From Gemmobacter aquarius (lineage in GTDB: Bacteria > Pseudomonadota > Alphaproteobacteria > Rhodobacterales > Rhodobacteraceae): a DNA stretch of 64,000 nucleotides. The notes beneath the pieces are model-generated. The model saw only the letters and a list, made by a program, of their open reading frames with translations. It was not told the DNA's origin and did no database searches. This document shows positions 51,675-63,521 of this stretch, one piece after another. Location: positions 1,786,001-1,850,000 of the forward strand of contig NZ_CP028918.1 of the NCBI RefSeq assembly GCF_003060865.1, given 5' to 3'. Position 1 is the first letter of the stretch. Every line of letters begins with the position of its first letter. The position numbers and the translations under genes were made by a program.

Positions 51675-53869
51675 TATGTGACGATCCGAAGCCCTGCCAC
51701 GAACCCCTGCAAGGCCCGCGCATCCAAAGGCTTGGCCATCACCTCGATCCCCGCGGCCCTGCACCGTGCCTCGAACGGCTCGCCCCGCAGCGCCGTCACC
51801 AGCCGCGCCGGAACATCCCCGTGCCGCCCGCGCATGGCCGCAATGAACCCAAGCCCGTCCATACCCCCGCCAAGGTCTTGATCGACCAGAAAGCAATCGG
51901 GCAAGATCCCCAATTCCTCCAGCAATTCCAAAGCCACCTCGCCGCTTTGCGCTTCCAGAACGCTCACGCCCCACTTCTCCAGCAACAGCCCCATCGCACG
52001 GCGTAACTCGGCATCGTTCTCCACCAGAAACACGATCCGCCCTTCCATCCCGCCCTGCGGCGCCGCCTCTGCCACGCGCTCCTCGACCGCACCCCCGCCA
52101 TAGCGCGGCACCTGCACCATGAACCGCGTGCCCCGCCCCATGACCGACGCCAATCCCAGCGGATGCCCCAAAAGCGCGCAGGCCCGTTCCACGATCGCCA
52201 AGCCAAGCCCCAACCCTTCGGAAGCCGAGGCCCGCGCGTTCAGCCGATGGAATTCCTTGAAGATATTGTCCTGCTCCTCTTCCGGTATCCCCGGCCCTGT
52301 GTCGCAGACCTCGATCCGCAGCATCGGTCCCGCCCGCCGCACACCCACCAGCACGCGCCCCCGGTCCGTATAGCGAATCGCGTTCCCGATCAGGTTCTGC
52401 AAGATCCGCCGCAGATAGGCCGCGTCCGATGCCACCACCGCGCCCGACGCCACCACCCGCAACTCCAGCCCCTTGGCCGATGCAATCGCCCCGAACTCGT
52501 CGCTCAACTGCGAAAGCAAGCGGTCCAGCCGCACCGCCCCGACCGATACCGCCACCTTGCCGCTCTCCAGCTTGGAAATATCCAGCAAGGCCGCCAAAAT
52601 CCCCTCGACCGACACCAGCGCATTCTGCGCCTTGTCCAGCGCCCCCCGCGCCGCCCCCGTCAGCCCCTCGTCGCCAATCGACGCCAGAAACAGCTTGGCC
52701 GCCGAAAGGGGCTGCAACAGATCATGGCTCGCCGCCGCCACGAACCGCGTGCGCGATGCATTGGCCCGCTCGGCATCCCCCAGCGCATCCTCCAGTTCCA
52801 GCGTCCTCGCCATGACCCGCGCTTCCAGCGTCTCGTTGGCACGGCTCAGCGCCTCGACCGCAACCCGCTCCGAAGTGACATCGGTGAACGACATCACAAA
52901 GCCGCCGTCCGGCATACCGTCGGCGAACACATCCAGAATCATCCCCGCATCGCGCCGCAACTCGAAGCGCAGCGCCGCCTTGGCATCGCCCGCAACCCAG
53001 TCGCCCAACCGCCCCCCCGTCATCCCCGCGCCAAAGCGGAAATCGGGGCGAAACCGGTCGAGCACATGGTCGAACCCAGTGCCGATGCGAAACCGCGCCA
53101 TCGGAATCGCCAGCAATTCCCCCAGCCGCTGGTTCCACCCCACAAGGCGCGCGCCTGCGTCGAAGATACACACCCCCTGCCCGATATGGTCGAGCGTGGC
53201 CCGGATCACCCGCGCCTGATCGTCCAGCATCTTGCCGCGCTCTATCCGCTCCAACCGCACGAGTTCCGTCACATCGGTCTGCAAGATCACCGTCCCGCCG
53301 TCGCCGGTGCGATGCTCGGACACCTGCACCCAGCGGTCCCAGACCATCGCCACGTTGAACATCACGTGCCGGTCCTGATGCCGCCTCTGCCGCGCCACGG
53401 CCCAATCTTCGGCACTCTCGCCTGCGGGCAGTTCCAGAAACGGCGACCTGCTCACCAGCCGGACATAATCGCCAAAGCCCAAACCCGGTTTAAGATATGG
53501 CCGCACATCGTTGATATGCATACCAAACCGCGAATTGCACATCACAAGCACGTCGCTTGCGTCAAACAGCGCAAAGCCTTCCTCGATGGTCTCGATCGCA
53601 TGGGCAAGGTTGCGCCGCGCCGCCTCGGTCTGGCGGTTCGCCTCGGCCAGTTGCGCGTTCGACTCGTTCAAAAGGTCCAGCGCCCGCTCGAGGTCGCGCG
53701 TCCTCTCGCGGACCTGATCCTCCAGCATCGCCGCCCGCTGGAACTGGGCATAGGCGGCCCCGGAATCGTCGGTGATCTGCTCGACCCGACGCATCAGCAC
53801 GGCGGCGATGATCTTCAGCTTCTCGACCTGCCGCTCGGGTGGATCGGCGGGATTGACCAGCATCTCCAT
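51674..53869 (-). CDS. Hybrid sensor histidine kinase, NahK/ErcS-like
   Basis: A 731-residue soluble kinase without membrane helices. An N-terminal coiled coil (~20-95) precedes two PAS-type domains (ETIEEGFALFDASDVLVMCN... and DHIGQGVCIFDAGARLVGWN). A second coiled coil leads to the HisKA domain with FVAAASHDLLQPLSAAKLFL (phospho-His), then ATPase motifs (ILQNLIGNAIRYTDRGRVLV, DTGPGIPEEE, GLGLAIVERA). A C-terminal receiver follows with the phospho-acceptor in FLVDQDLGGGMDG. This layout matches Pseudomonas NahK/ErcS'. Start ATG 53869 lies only 2 bp after the FIST stop, so the sensor and kinase are coupled. Confidence 0.92.
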   Translation of the reverse strand: MEMLVNPADPPERQVEKLKIIAAVLMRRVEQITDDSGAAYAQFQRAAMLEDQVRERTRDLERALDLLNESNAQLAEANRQTEAARRNLAHAIETIEEGFALFDASDVLVMCNSRFGMHINDVRPYLKPGLGFGDYVRLVSRSPFLELPAGESAEDWAVARQRRHQDRHVMFNVAMVWDRWVQVSEHRTGDGGTVILQTDVTELVRLERIERGKMLDDQARVIRATLDHIGQGVCIFDAGARLVGWNQRLGELLAIPMARFRIGTGFDHVLDRFRPDFRFGAGMTGGRLGDWVAGDAKAALRFELRRDAGMILDVFADGMPDGGFVMSFTDVTSERVAVEALSRANETLEARVMARTLELEDALGDAERANASRTRFVAAASHDLLQPLSAAKLFLASIGDEGLTGAARGALDKAQNALVSVEGILAALLDISKLESGKVAVSVGAVRLDRLLSQLSDEFGAIASAKGLELRVVASGAVVASDAAYLRRILQNLIGNAIRYTDRGRVLVGVRRAGPMLRIEVCDTGPGIPEEEQDNIFKEFHRLNARASASEGLGLGLAIVERACALLGHPLGLASVMGRGTRFMVQVPRYGGGAVEERVAEAAPQGGMEGRIVFLVENDAELRRAMGLLLEKWGVSVLEAQSGEVALELLEELGILPDCFLVDQDLGGGMDGLGFIAAMRGRHGDVPARLVTALRGEPFEARCRAAGIEVMAKPLDARALQGFVAGLRIVT

Positions 53870-53871
53870 GG

Positions 53872-55035
53872 CTACACCGCCCCGAACCCGGCATCGCCGG
53901 GGGGATAGATCGCAACACCCGTCATGGTCTGGTTCACATGCATCGAATTCAACTGCTCGCCATAGGTCGAAAACCCGACCACGCGGTTGTCGCGCAAGAT
54001 CGCCGAAACCGCCCCCGTCTTCTGCTTTTCCAGCGCCTCCATCCGCCGCAGGATGCAATCGCAGGCCAGAATGACATCGGGCCGCCCCTTGGCCGACAGC
54101 GCCGCCAACTCGCGCTCCAGATGCGCCACCATGTCCTGCGGTTCGGCCAGCGTCAGAACCACACCCTCGTCTATGGCCGAAAAGAACACCAGATCCCCGT
54201 TCTCGCCCACCTGCTGGATCGCCCGCACATGATGCTTGCCGCCGATCCGCACCACCACGGGATGCGCGGCAAAGGTGAATGTCGTCAGTTGCGCCGGGTC
54301 CTTGCCCAAAAGCCGCGCGTATTCCTGCGCCGCAGGCTCGGCGTTGATGGTCCGCACGATGCGCCGCGCAGGGTCGGCGCCCGTCACCACCATCCGCCGC
54401 TCGGTCGGCACCAGATGATCCAGACTGAACACCTTGACCCGGCAATCGGTCCGCACCAGTGCCAGCACCGCCGCATTCTGCAACGCCTGCCCGCCATGCA
54501 GCACAAAGGTCTGCCTGAACCGCGTCCCGTCCCCCGCACTGCCCCCGAACAGCGGCACCGGCCCCAAGCCGCTCGCCAAAGCCGATGTCAGCTCGTCCTC
54601 GCGCACCGAAAGCCCGTCGACCATCAGAAAGGCAAACTCGCCCTGCCACCCCTCGCGCCCGACCGCCAGCCCCTGCCTGCGCCGGATCAACTCGCCGATC
54701 AGCGTGTCGCGCGACAGAACCGAAAGGTCCGGCACCAAAAGCACATCCGTCGCGAAATGCGCGGCGGGCAGCCCCACCGCCACGATCTCGCGCTCGCCAT
54801 AGCCTGCGCCCGAAATCTCGCCCGCGGTTGTGCAGCCGATCACTGGCGCCCCACCGAAGCGCCCCGCCATCCGCCCTGCAAGCCCCCCCATATCGACCTC
54901 GGGCGAGATGAACAGGATCACAACCGCAAACGGCCCATCCCCAAGCGCCGCTTCCAAAGCACGAACCGGATGCGCCACGCCCACATCGACACTTGCCCGC
55001 GCGACCAATGGCAGGCCCGCCAATCCCTCCCGCAT
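53872..55035 (-). CDS. FIST domain sensor protein (NosP-like)
   Basis: A 387-residue protein with FIST_N (residues ~30-225: VVILFISPEVDMGGLAGRM, APVIGCTTAGEISGAGYGER, PLFGGSAGDGTRFRQTFVLHG) and FIST_C (~230-370: AQEYARLLGKD..., ILACDCILRRM, VVGFSTYGEQLNSMHVNQTM). FIST domains bind small ligands. NosP of Pseudomonas aeruginosa, of similar size and encoded beside a NahK kinase, is a heme-binding nitric-oxide sensor that inhibits the kinase. Several His residues are available here (e.g. GGKHHVR), but the heme ligand cannot be assigned by eye. It starts at ATG 55035 after a G-rich ribosome site. Confidence 0.85.
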   Translation of the reverse strand: MREGLAGLPLVARASVDVGVAHPVRALEAALGDGPFAVVILFISPEVDMGGLAGRMAGRFGGAPVIGCTTAGEISGAGYGEREIVAVGLPAAHFATDVLLVPDLSVLSRDTLIGELIRRRQGLAVGREGWQGEFAFLMVDGLSVREDELTSALASGLGPVPLFGGSAGDGTRFRQTFVLHGGQALQNAAVLALVRTDCRVKVFSLDHLVPTERRMVVTGADPARRIVRTINAEPAAQEYARLLGKDPAQLTTFTFAAHPVVVRIGGKHHVRAIQQVGENGDLVFFSAIDEGVVLTLAEPQDMVAHLERELAALSAKGRPDVILACDCILRRMEALEKQKTGAVSAILRDNRVVGFSTYGEQLNSMHVNQTMTGVAIYPPGDAGFGAV

Positions 55036-55048
55036 TCACATCCCCCCG

Positions 55049-55182
55049 ACGGAATTTGACGCAAATTCCGTGACGGAGTTTGACGCAAACTCCGCCCCCC
55101 GCAAGCAGTCAAAACGCAACTCCCCCGTCAAGGCCCCGGAATTTGCGTCAAATTCCGGCGCGGAAAATGCGTCATTTTCCGC
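55049..55182. repeat. Cluster of four family B hairpins, two in each orientation
   Basis: Four perfect hairpins in 134 bp, filling the gap between the response regulator stop and the FIST start. (1) 55049-55071, arms ACGGAATTTG/CAAATTCCGT, loop ACG. (2) 55074-55094, arms CGGAGTTTG/CAAACTCCG, loop ACG. (3) 55136-55158, arms CCGGAATTTG/CAAATTCCGG, loop CGT. (4) 55160-55182, arms GCGGAAAATG/CATTTTCCGC, loop CGT. The core TG-ACG-CA (or its complement) is constant while arms co-vary. The last hairpin ends 1 bp from the regulator stop. Confidence 0.93.
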
Positions 55183-55183
55183 C

Positions 55184-55843
55184 CTACCCCTCTGGCACCA
55201 GACTCGAAAACGACGCAAGCCGCGCAATCAGCACCGCTTGCGTCCGGCTCTGCACCCCGAGCTTTCGCATGATCGCGGTCACATGCGCCTTCACGGTCGT
55301 CTCTGCGATGGTCAACTCATAGGCGATCTGCTTGTTCAGCATCCCCTCGCAGACCAGCTGCAATATCTTGGCCTGCTGCCGCGTCAAAAGCCCCAGCCGC
55401 GCGATGGCCGCCTCGCGCTGGCTGGCCGGAGCCGCCGGATCGGCCAGCGGCACAAAACCGTCCGGCACATAGGTCACCCCCGCCCGGATCGCCTCGAAGG
55501 CAGCTCGGAACACCTCGCGGTGCGAATGTTTCGGCACGAACCCCGCCGCACCTGCCCGCAGCGCAGCCCCGATCACACGGTTGTCGGCCAGCGAAGACAC
55601 CACGACAACCGGCACCCCGCCCACGCAAGCCTTCAGCCGGATCAGCCCGTCCAGCCCGGTCACATCCGGCAGGTTAAGGTCGAGCACCACCACATCGGGC
55701 GCAGCCCCCCCGTCCAAAGCCGCAATTGCCGCCTCCAGCCGGTCCGCCGTCGCAATCGCCTCGATCCCTGCCACCGCCCGCAGCGTCATCGACAGCGCGT
55801 CGCAAAACAGCGGGTGGTCGTCCACGATCAAAGCCGAACGCAT
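55184..55843 (-). CDS. NarL/LuxR-family response regulator
   Basis: A 219-residue regulator: receiver domain with acidic pair in LIVDDHPLFCDALS, phospho-Asp in VVLDLNLPDVTG, Thr/Ser in VVVSSLAD and Lys in GFVPKHS; then a LuxR-type helix-turn-helix (LGLLTRQQAKILQLVCEGMLNKQIAYELTIAETTVKAHVTAIMRKL). ATG 55843 follows GGAGAG and opens on MRSALIVDDHP. It is the probable partner of the adjacent hybrid kinase, together with the FIST sensor. A pair of AAGTCCCG repeats upstream may be its own binding site. Confidence 0.93.
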   Translation of the reverse strand: MRSALIVDDHPLFCDALSMTLRAVAGIEAIATADRLEAAIAALDGGAAPDVVVLDLNLPDVTGLDGLIRLKACVGGVPVVVVSSLADNRVIGAALRAGAAGFVPKHSHREVFRAAFEAIRAGVTYVPDGFVPLADPAAPASQREAAIARLGLLTRQQAKILQLVCEGMLNKQIAYELTIAETTVKAHVTAIMRKLGVQSRTQAVLIARLASFSSLVPEG

Positions 55844-55910
55844 CGGCCGCTCTCCTGCCCCGTCCATCGCCGCACCCCCTTGTCCACACCGCATCCTACC
55901 AAGGCCGCGC

Positions 55911-55937
55911 AAGTCCCGCTATGCGCCATAAGTCCCG
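55911..55937. promoter_or_regulatory. Direct repeat AAGTCCCG in the divergent regulator promoter
   Basis: Two copies of AAGTCCCG (55911-55918 and 55930-55937), 19 bp apart start to start, lie 68-95 bp upstream of the response regulator start, in the 189-bp region shared with the divergent lytic transglycosylase gene. Helical spacing and position suggest a binding site for a regulator dimer. Confidence 0.4.
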
Positions 55938-56032
55938 TCACCGGCGGCTTTCCGCGCGGTGCGCCCCACGGCCCTTGGCAGCGCACGCTTCGCCCCGCTA
56001 TCACCCGCCAGACCCGATCAAAAGGCCATCGC

Positions 56033-56482
56033 ATGACCGTCACGACCCGCCGCGCCACGCTTGCCCTGCTGCTGCTTGCGCCGCTCGCCGCCTGCGCCAG
56101 CCGCCCGAAAGAACCCCAATCCACCGGCCCGGCCGAAATCAACCACCTGATCGCGCAGTATTCGCGCGAATATGACGTGCCGGAAAGTCTGATCCACCAC
56201 GTGGTCAAGGTCGAAAGCAGCTACAACCCTGCCGCCCGCAACGGCCCCTACTACGGGCTGATGCAGATCGTCCCGCAAACCGCCGCCACCATGGGCCACC
56301 GCGGCCCGCCGTCCGAATTGCTCGACGCCGCGACCAACCTGCGCTACGGCGTCAAATACCTGCGCGGCGCGCTTCTTGTCGCCCGCGGCAACCCGACCCG
56401 CGCCTATGACTGGTATCGCCGCGGCTACTATTACGAGGCCAAACGCATGGGCCTTCTGCGCGAAACCGGCCTTCGCGCCTAA
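56033..56482 (+). CDS. Lytic transglycosylase, SLT domain lipoprotein
   Basis: A 149-residue outer-membrane-type lipoprotein: signal ATLALLLLAPLAAC with lipobox LAAC (Cys21), then a compact SLT/lysozyme-like domain. The catalytic Glu is in VVKVESSYNPAARN, followed by YYGLMQIVPQTAATMG and LLDAATNLRYGVKYL. It cleaves peptidoglycan with formation of 1,6-anhydro ends. The domain is short, as in small SLT proteins. Its stop overlaps that of the convergent mttB-like gene. Confidence 0.88.
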   Translation: MTVTTRRATLALLLLAPLAACASRPKEPQSTGPAEINHLIAQYSREYDVPESLIHHVVKVESSYNPAARNGPYYGLMQIVPQTAATMGHRGPPSELLDAATNLRYGVKYLRGALLVARGNPTRAYDWYRRGYYYEAKRMGLLRETGLRA

Positions 56483-58011
56483 TACCACATATCCCCTGCG
56501 GCAGCCTTTTTCTCCGCCACATAACCATGCAGCGCCTCGCGCATCCCCGCCTCCATCGGCGGCGGCTCGAACTCGGCCAATCGCTTCTTCCACAGCCGGT
56601 TCGCCCGGGTCGCCGCATCGGCAGACCCCGCAGCCTCCCATTTCTCGAACGGCTCGTTGTCGGACAGTTCACTATCCCAGAACGCTGTCTCGTAATGCTG
56701 CATCGTATGGCTGCAGCCGAAAAAGTGGTTCCCCGGCCCGACCTCGGCAAAGGCCGAAACCGCCAGTTGGTCGTCGTCGATCTTGATCCCGTCCAGATAG
56801 GAATGCAGGCTCCCGCACAGATCGGCATCGAGCATGAACTTCTCGTAAGACATGCTGAGCAGCCCGTCCAGAAACCCCGCCGAATGCAGGATGAAATTCG
56901 CCCCGCAATGGATCGCGGCCAGCATCGACATGGTGCCCTCCATCATCGCCTGCGCGTCGGGCAGCTTTGACGTGGTGAAATTGCCCGAACAGCGCAAGGG
57001 CAGGTTCAACCGCCGCGCCAATTGACCGATCACCATCGACCCGATGGCAGGCTCGGGCGTGCCGAATGTGGGTGAGCCTGACCGCAAACTCATCGACGAA
57101 AGGAAATTGCCGAAGATCACCGGCGCGCCCTTGCGCTCCAACTGCGTAAGCGCACAACCCGCCATCGTCTCGGCCAGGGATTGCGCGATTGCCCCCGCAC
57201 TCGTCACCGGCCCCATCGCCCCGCCAAGGATGAACGGCACCACCACCGCCGCCTGGTTCGCCCGCGCATAGGCCCGCAGACTGCGCGTCATGGTCCCGTC
57301 CCAGACCAGCGGCGAATTCACGTTCACATTGCCAAGGATCACGCAATTTGCATCGACGAAATCGCGCCCGAACACGATCCGCGCCATGTCGATGCTGTCT
57401 TCGGCCCGCTCCTCGGCGGTGACCGACCCCATGAAGGGCCGGTCCGACAGCTCCAGATGCGCCAGCACCATATCGAGATGCCGCTTGTTCACCGGCACAT
57501 CCGTCGGCTCGCAGATCGTCCCGCCCGAATGGTGGAAATTGGGGCTGCCCTGCGCCAGCATCACGAAATTACGGAAATCCTCCAGCGTGCCGAACCGCCG
57601 CCCCCGGTCGAGGTCCATCACAAAGGGCGACCCGTAAGCCGGCGCAAAGACCACCGACTTGCCGCCGATCAGCACCGACCGCGCCGGATTGCGCGCATGT
57701 TGCACAAACTCGGCAGGCGCATCGGCCAGCACCTCGCGCAGCATCCCCGGCTCGAACCGCACAAGGGTACCCGACACCTGCGCCCCCGCACGGCGCCAAT
57801 GCTCCAGCACCACCGGATCGTCGCGAAACTCCATCCCCGTTTCGGCCAGTATCCGGTCCGCCGCCGCCTCGATGCGGATCAGGTTCTCCTCCGACAGCAC
57901 GTCATAGGTCGGAATGTTGCGCACGATATAGGGCCGCCCCACCCGCGCGCCCTTGCCCGACCGCTCCGCCTGCCGCGCAGCCCGACCTGACCGCTTCTGT
58001 CCCTCGTCCAT
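56479..58011 (-). CDS. MttB-superfamily methyltransferase without pyrrolysine
   Basis: A 510-residue TIM-barrel protein of the trimethylamine/glycine betaine methyltransferase superfamily. Recognisable blocks are YDVLSEENLIRIEAAADRIL, GKSVVFAPAYGSPFVMDLD, RFGTLEDFRNFVMLAQGSPN, VPFILGGAMGPVTSAGAIAQ, and GPGNHFFGCSHTMQHYETAF near the C terminus. There is no in-frame TAG, so no pyrrolysine; relatives such as MtgB demethylate glycine betaine or other quaternary amines. The gene ends in TAG overlapping the stop of the convergent transglycosylase. Its corrinoid partner is not in the window; folate-arm and activator genes lie at 27.7-33.7 kb. The ATG at 58011 is preferred over a longer form. Confidence 0.87.
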   Translation of the reverse strand: MDEGQKRSGRAARQAERSGKGARVGRPYIVRNIPTYDVLSEENLIRIEAAADRILAETGMEFRDDPVVLEHWRRAGAQVSGTLVRFEPGMLREVLADAPAEFVQHARNPARSVLIGGKSVVFAPAYGSPFVMDLDRGRRFGTLEDFRNFVMLAQGSPNFHHSGGTICEPTDVPVNKRHLDMVLAHLELSDRPFMGSVTAEERAEDSIDMARIVFGRDFVDANCVILGNVNVNSPLVWDGTMTRSLRAYARANQAAVVVPFILGGAMGPVTSAGAIAQSLAETMAGCALTQLERKGAPVIFGNFLSSMSLRSGSPTFGTPEPAIGSMVIGQLARRLNLPLRCSGNFTTSKLPDAQAMMEGTMSMLAAIHCGANFILHSAGFLDGLLSMSYEKFMLDADLCGSLHSYLDGIKIDDDQLAVSAFAEVGPGNHFFGCSHTMQHYETAFWDSELSDNEPFEKWEAAGSADAATRANRLWKKRLAEFEPPPMEAGMREALHGYVAEKKAAAGDMWY

Positions 58012-58120
58012 CGCCCCGCCCCCATGTCGCTTTTCACCAGCCAACGCCGCTTTTGCCCAAGCGTCCGCCAGAAACACGACTCCCCAAGGTCAATTCACGC
58101 CAGCCCCTTTCACACTCGCA

Positions 58121-58204
58121 CAAATATCCTCGGGGGGAGAATGGGCCGGCACGGCCCAGAGGGGGGCGGAAAGCCCCCCTTGCGCGCCCGGCCCCTGGCC
58201 GGGC
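58121..58204. repeat. CAAATATCC element with three GC-rich hairpins
   Basis: CAAATATCCT (58121-58130) and a G run are followed by three hairpins: TGGGCCG/CGGCCCA around GCA (58142-58158), AGGGGGGC/GCCCCCCT around GGAAA (58160-58180) and GCCCGGCC/GGCCGGGC around CCT (58186-58204). It lies between pgm and mttB. A related element with the same CAAATATCC start is at 63458-63502. I have the impression that similar intergenic blocks recur in Rhodobacteraceae. It probably acts as a terminator/5' spacer. Confidence 0.7.
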
Positions 58205-58238
58205 TAACAGGCGTGCGGCAAAGCCGCTCCGTTCGGTT

Positions 58239-62000
<3,762 letters not shown>

Positions 62001-62004
<4 letters not shown>

Positions 62005-63433
62005 AGCACCAACCCGTCATAAAGTGCTGCATAGGCCTTCGCACTCGTCTCCCAGCCCACCGGATGCCGCATCGCATTCTTCTGCACCACTTCCCATTGC
62101 GCGCGGTCGGCAAACAACCCGCAGAGCTGTCGCAACGCCTGACCGAATGCGATCGCATCGGTCGGATGAAACTGCACCCCCGTCGCCACCCCCGCCGAAA
62201 GTGCTGCGGGCGAGGCGTGAATGACCGTATCCGCAAGCCCCCCCACCGCCGCCACCACCGGCACCGCACCATAGCGCAAGCCATACATCTGCGTCAGCCC
62301 GCAAGGCTCGAACCGGCTCGGCACCAGCACGGCATCTGCACCCGCAAACATGCGGTGGCTCAGCGCCTCGTCATAGCCGATCCGCACCGCCACGCGCCCC
62401 GCAAACCGCGCCTCAAGCCCCCGCATCGCCGCCTCGAGTGCCGGATCGCCAGACCCCAGCACCAGCAAAGCCCCCCCGCCGCCACGAAATCGGGCACCAC
62501 GACCGGCAAAAGGTCGATCCCCTTCTGGTCCGTCAACCGGCTGACCACGATGGCAAGCGGCCCCTCGGGCAGATCGAGACCGAACTCGGCACAGATCGCC
62601 ACCCGATTGGCCGCCTTGCCCTTCAACGCCTTCACCGAAAACGGCACAGGCTCGGCTTCCGGCGACCAGACGGCAGTATCGACCCCGTTCAATATCCCCG
62701 AAACATCCGCCCCGCGCGACGCGATCACACCCTCCAGCCCCATCCCGTATTCTTGCCGCAGCAATTCCGCCGCATAGGTCGGCGACACCGTCGTCACCCG
62801 ATCCGCCGTCACCAACCCCGCCTTCAGGCTCGACAAGCCACCGTAATACTCCAGCGCACCGGGGTGGAACGCCTCGCGCGGCAGGCGCAACGCATCGATC
62901 ATGCCAGCCCCCGCCCAACCCTGAAACGCCACGTTATGCACCGTCAGAACCGAGGCCACGCCCCCCGTGCCCCCATAGGTCAGGTAGGCCGGCGCAAACC
63001 CCGCCTGCCAGTCATGGGCATGCAGCACATCCGGCTTCCAGCCGTCGACGCCTTCCCGCGCGATCCGCGCCCCCACCCATGACAGCGCCGCAAAGCGCAA
63101 CGCATTGTCCGGCCAATCGCCCCCCGGACCGGAATAAGGCCCACCATCCCGGTCATACAAATGCGGCGCATCGAGCAGCATCACCGGCACCCCGTCCAGC
63201 ACGCCGGAAAACACAACGCCCCGCCCGCCGAACAGGTCGTCCTCGCCCCATACCTCCTGCAATCCGCCCAGCCGCCCGCGCAAAGCGCGATAGGCCGGCA
63301 TCAACACCCGCATCTCCCAGCCGACCGCCGCAAGTGCTGCAGGCAGCGCCCCCACCACATCGGCCAGCCCGCCGGTCTTGACCAGCGGCACACATTCCGA
63401 CGCCACCGAAAGCACCCGCCCCCTGACCGCCAT
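62001..63433 (-). pseudogene. glgA: Glycogen synthase, interrupted by a frameshift at a homopolymer
   Basis: ADP-glucose-dependent glycogen synthase (GT5) split in two frames. The first part, from ATG 63433, is normal: MAVRGRVLSVASECVPLVKTGGLADV (donor-binding KTGGL), DVLHAHDWQAG, TVHNVAFQG and VSRLTDQKGIDLLP. After DFVAAGG the frame is lost and a nonsense tail follows to 62360. The other frame continues exactly with ALLVLGSGDPALEAAMRGLE, MFAGADAVLVPSRFEPCGLTQM and the stop at 62001. One extra G in the run of seven (complement C7 at 62471-62477) would restore a protein of about 477 residues. It may be a sequencing error, a recent mutation or slippage-based control. It is coupled to glgX by overlap. 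Confidence 0.9.
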
Positions 63434-63457
63434 GCCCGTCCCCCGTTCTTCTCGGTT

Positions 63458-63502
63458 CAAATATCCTGCAGGGGGGTCCGGGGGGACGCAAAGTCCCCCC
63501 GG
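63458..63502. repeat. CAAATATCC element with GC hairpin between glgC and glgA
   Basis: CAAATATCC (63458-63466) is followed by a G run and a hairpin CCGGGGGGAC (63478-63487) / GTCCCCCCGG (63493-63502) around GCAAA. It fills much of the 88-bp glgC-glgA gap. It shares its start with the element at 58121. On the coding strand the hairpin precedes GGATATTTG and then the glgA ribosome site. Confidence 0.7.
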
Positions 63503-63521
63503 CCTGTCCACCGTCACGCGC

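Noticed and set aside
51674..55039. One uninterrupted 1121-codon frame covering the FIST gene and kinase
   Set aside because: The upstream half is a shadow of the FIST gene in another frame: it gives a Gly/Arg/Cys-rich sequence with no family. The kinase proper starts at ATG 53869.
56479..56482. TAG at the end of the mttB-like gene as a pyrrolysine codon
   Set aside because: The protein is already full length for the non-pyrrolysine subfamily, and sequence beyond the TAG is the antisense of the transglycosylase gene.
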